Assembly (NCBI RefSeq): GCF_014839805.1
Contig: NC_051135.1
Location: 14,263,291 to 14,327,290 of the forward strand
Origin: Manduca sexta
Lineage: Eukaryota; Arthropoda; Insecta; Lepidoptera; Sphingidae
Direction: 5' to 3'
Length of the DNA stretch: 64,000 bases
The position numbers were made by a program, and so were the translations under genes. Positions 61,611-64,000 of the stretch are shown here, in pieces. The notes under the pieces are model-generated. The model ran no database searches. It was not told the DNA's origin and saw nothing but the letters and a program-made list of their open reading frames with translations. Every line of letters starts with the position of its first letter. Positions within the stretch are counted from its first letter, which is position 1.

Positions 61611-62894
61611 ATGAAAGTTTCCGAAAGGAGACACCGCAACTTATAAGTAGTAGTAATAATATGTATAAATGCGCTTTAGAAATCGTTGTAATGATAATTA
61701 GATTTTACATAAATTACGGAAGGGAAGCCGGAAGGAATTGGGTTATATGACTCTTCGTCACTAGTTCTTTTTTACCTTGAGATTTTGAGCTAGAGTCTGA
61801 CTAATTTAATTGTTGTAATAGGTTTGTAAAGGATACAAGTTCTTAACTTAGTGGGCATCTTAACTCAATTGTATAAACCGATATTATGTAAGTCCTGTGA
61901 TTCGTAAAATAAAACAAATATATTCTTTTAAATAGAATTTATCGTATCTCAAGACATATCTAACGATAATCGCTCTACTTGAGATGTTACAATATCCTTT
62001 CATTTTTACGTAGAGCGAGTACTTTCAAATTTAAAATGTTATTTGAAAAGGTGCATTGTATAATATGTTATGTATTATCATTTGCGCTACTGTGTTCTGG
62101 GTTTGGATTATTTTAGTATTTTCCTTGTTTTTGTTATGTTATTTAGTAGACTCCACTCATGGCGTTGTTTTTCCTGACTCGATTTTACCGGGATTAATTC
62201 TTCTATTAAAAATATTCACTACAGTAAGTATTGGTTCAATTTTCTTTTTTACGTTGTCAAAAAAAAAATTACTTGACGGAAAATACCAAGCCTTCACAAA
62301 TATGTTCTACCAATTTTAATATTTGAGAGCGTGTATTTCCATCAAATAACTTGCTTTGTGATTCCGTAAGCAGTTGGAAAAGTGGGTCAATTTATATCAA
62401 AAATAACTTAAACTCGCCTGTTTGCTCCCATGAAAGACTTTCTGGATTAAAGTCAAATAGGGACCGAGCATTTTTTGAAATAAGTTTATATTAATCTCTA
62501 TGCAAAATTATGTCGGTTAGTTAATACTTAAAAAGAAACCAAATAAATGGATTTTTGTATTTATAATGTTTTCTGAGTTTATCAGTAACTGTCATTATGA
62601 GGCACTGGTCAATTCGAATATGAAGCGAGTGGCCGCAGGGTTCTCATGCCGAAGATATCTTTTGTCAATCGCAAATATCGGCTTCAAGTCTGAATTCTGT
62701 ACAATTGGGTCTTTCGTAATTGTTACTTATGGACAGAATACAGTAATATTTATTGACGTAAGACATTGCCAGCTTTAATGACCAGTTTCGTATGGACAGT
62801 AATACCTAGAGCTACTTTTGTCTAAATTATGACGTATATTGTGGCGCCTCTTAGAGATTTTATTTTAGATTTTTATTCTACAGTTCATGAAGAA

Positions 62895-63015
62895 GTTCAA
62901 CCATTGCAAACAAGGTGCAAAACCTGTCCTAGTGGCCCACGTAACTGTCGCGTTCCGTGATCAGTCTGTTTATATCCAGTTTCAAACAGGCTCTATCTAC
63001 ACCCCATTCTACTTT
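62895..63015 (-). mobile_element. Repeat family C fragment
   Basis: AAGGTGCAAAACCTGTCCTAGTGGCCCACGTAACTG, CGCGTTCCGTGATCA and CAGTTTCAAACAGGC, followed by ACCCCATTCTACTT. It faces the plus-strand copy at 63135-63325. Confidence 0.65.
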
Positions 63016-63134
63016 AAGTAGCTGAACAAAACCAAAACTTCAATTCGCCTATACGTGTTTAATTACGGTTTTTTTCTTTGAATAAAGTTAATTCTTATTA
63101 TTGTCATTTTTTGTACGGGAACAACAAAGTGATC

Positions 63135-63325
63135 TACTGCACCTGGTAAGTGGAGTGGGGTCTAAAAGTATGTCGACTAATGAGAGAAGATTATCCCTCG
63201 GCAGTCGACATAAATACATCGGCCTGTTGGAACCGGATAAACACGGGCTGACCCCGGAACGCGACACTTACGTGGGCTACTATGGCGGATTTTAACACAT
63301 CGTGTACGGTGGCAGAGTGGCACCG
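63135..63325 (+). mobile_element. Repeat family C copy
   Basis: CACCTGGTAAGTGGAGTGGGGTC, GAGAGAAGATTATCCCTCGGCAGTCGAC, TCGGCCTGTTGGAACCGGATAAAC, CCGGAACGCGACACTTACGTGGGC and ATGGCGGATTTTAAC. The most complete copy in the window. Confidence 0.78.
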
Positions 63326-63764
63326 TGTGTACCAGCAAAAAAAGCGAATAAAAAAAATCTTATAACACAAGTGTAGAAAGGATTTGAAGATTAGAATTTC
63401 TTCATCAACTTATGTGGCTGACTATACAACGTGGGACGTATAAGTTCACTGTCCTTTGAATGCAGTTCCATTTCTGGCTACACCTTCCACACAGGTGCAG
63501 GGTTTATGAGAATTTTCCTAACAATTAATTGTTATACCTTAATCGGTGCAGACGAGCATACCGGAGGTCTTCATATGGACCCAGAATGTTGGAATGTATT
63601 AGCATAACTTTGAATAACTTTGTTGGTATGTAAAGTGGGAATTTTACTTGAGTTATTACAGTCATGTCACATAGAGGAAAAACATGCTCTAAATATGTAA
63701 TCTATTATACACCGTGTTAGCTTGATAAAATACGACATGATTGCCCTTAAATAATAGTAACACT

Positions 63765-64000
63765 ACCCCGCTGAGACAATTCTTGTGCGCTTGGTCTCCA
63801 CACCGAATGCATGCCTATGCACGGGGGGATATTGATCGCGGCCCTAGGCACACGGTTGTGTGTATACTTCATTGTTGCCAATTCACATTGAGGACTATGA
63901 GGACTCGCGAACATATCCTGGCATTCTCCCCTCGTCCTATACTTAAACGGCTCCTTCTCCTTCCCTCACACTTCCTTCCCAGTTATGCTCTTACAACTGT
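63765..64000 (+). repeat. Interspersed repeat, copy 2 (cut by the window edge)
   Basis: Same orientation as 1905-2165, sharing CACCGAAT, CTATGCACGG, GCGGCCCTAGGCA, GTGTGTATAC and ACTCGCGAACAT. The right end lies outside the window. Confidence 0.65.

Noticed and set aside
62056..62319. 87-codon hydrophobic frame, possible chemoreceptor fragment
   Set aside because: It starts at TTG, is bounded by stops, has no conserved receptor motif and has AT-driven Ile/Leu/Phe composition.

Overview
This window is eukaryotic genomic DNA, most likely from a moth or butterfly. It is AT-rich with GC-rich coding exons, GT-AG introns of very uneven length, and several kinds of short interspersed repeat that resemble common lepidopteran SINEs, LINE 3' ends and MITEs. 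The species call is an inference. Almost every long reading frame starting at a methionine is noise or a shadow of a real exon. The real genes appear only when exons are joined by splice site and phase.

Layout. (1) 18-1332, minus strand: a small multi-exon gene that I assembled but do not recognise. (2) 1333-5530: a divergent intergenic region with an interspersed repeat near 1.9-2.2 kb, a GC/CpG-rich island at 3.46-4.06 kb with a CCAAT/CRE-type site (candidate promoter of the next gene), and tRNA-like SINE copies. (3) 5547-30640, plus strand: a complete sodium-dependent high-affinity choline transporter gene (ChT/CHT1, SLC5A7 family), nine coding exons that join in phase to 594 codons plus stop. 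Its introns are full of repeats. (4) 30641-35511: an AT-rich tail holding the ChT 3' UTR and the 3' end of the convergent next gene. (5) 35512-58117, minus strand: a secreted, low-complexity Gly/Ser/Tyr/Pro structural protein of 556 residues with resilin-like SSSYGAP repeats. It has a TATA box, a non-coding first exon, a 7-codon exon and a signal-peptide exon, and an intron of about 17.7 kb separates the start codon from most of the signal peptide. Its large terminal exon has no methionine, so a methionine-start ORF search reports only wrong frames there. (6) 58118-64000: intergenic or upstream sequence with repeats and two or three possible minus-strand exons (60.8-61.3 kb, perhaps 62.6-62.8 kb) of an unknown gene or decayed element.

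Function. ChT serves choline re-uptake in cholinergic neurons. The Gly/Tyr-rich protein is probably a cuticular or other extracellular elastomeric matrix protein. The genes show no operon-like or pathway link; they are simply neighbours. I see no rRNA, true tRNA gene, CRISPR array or bacterial feature.
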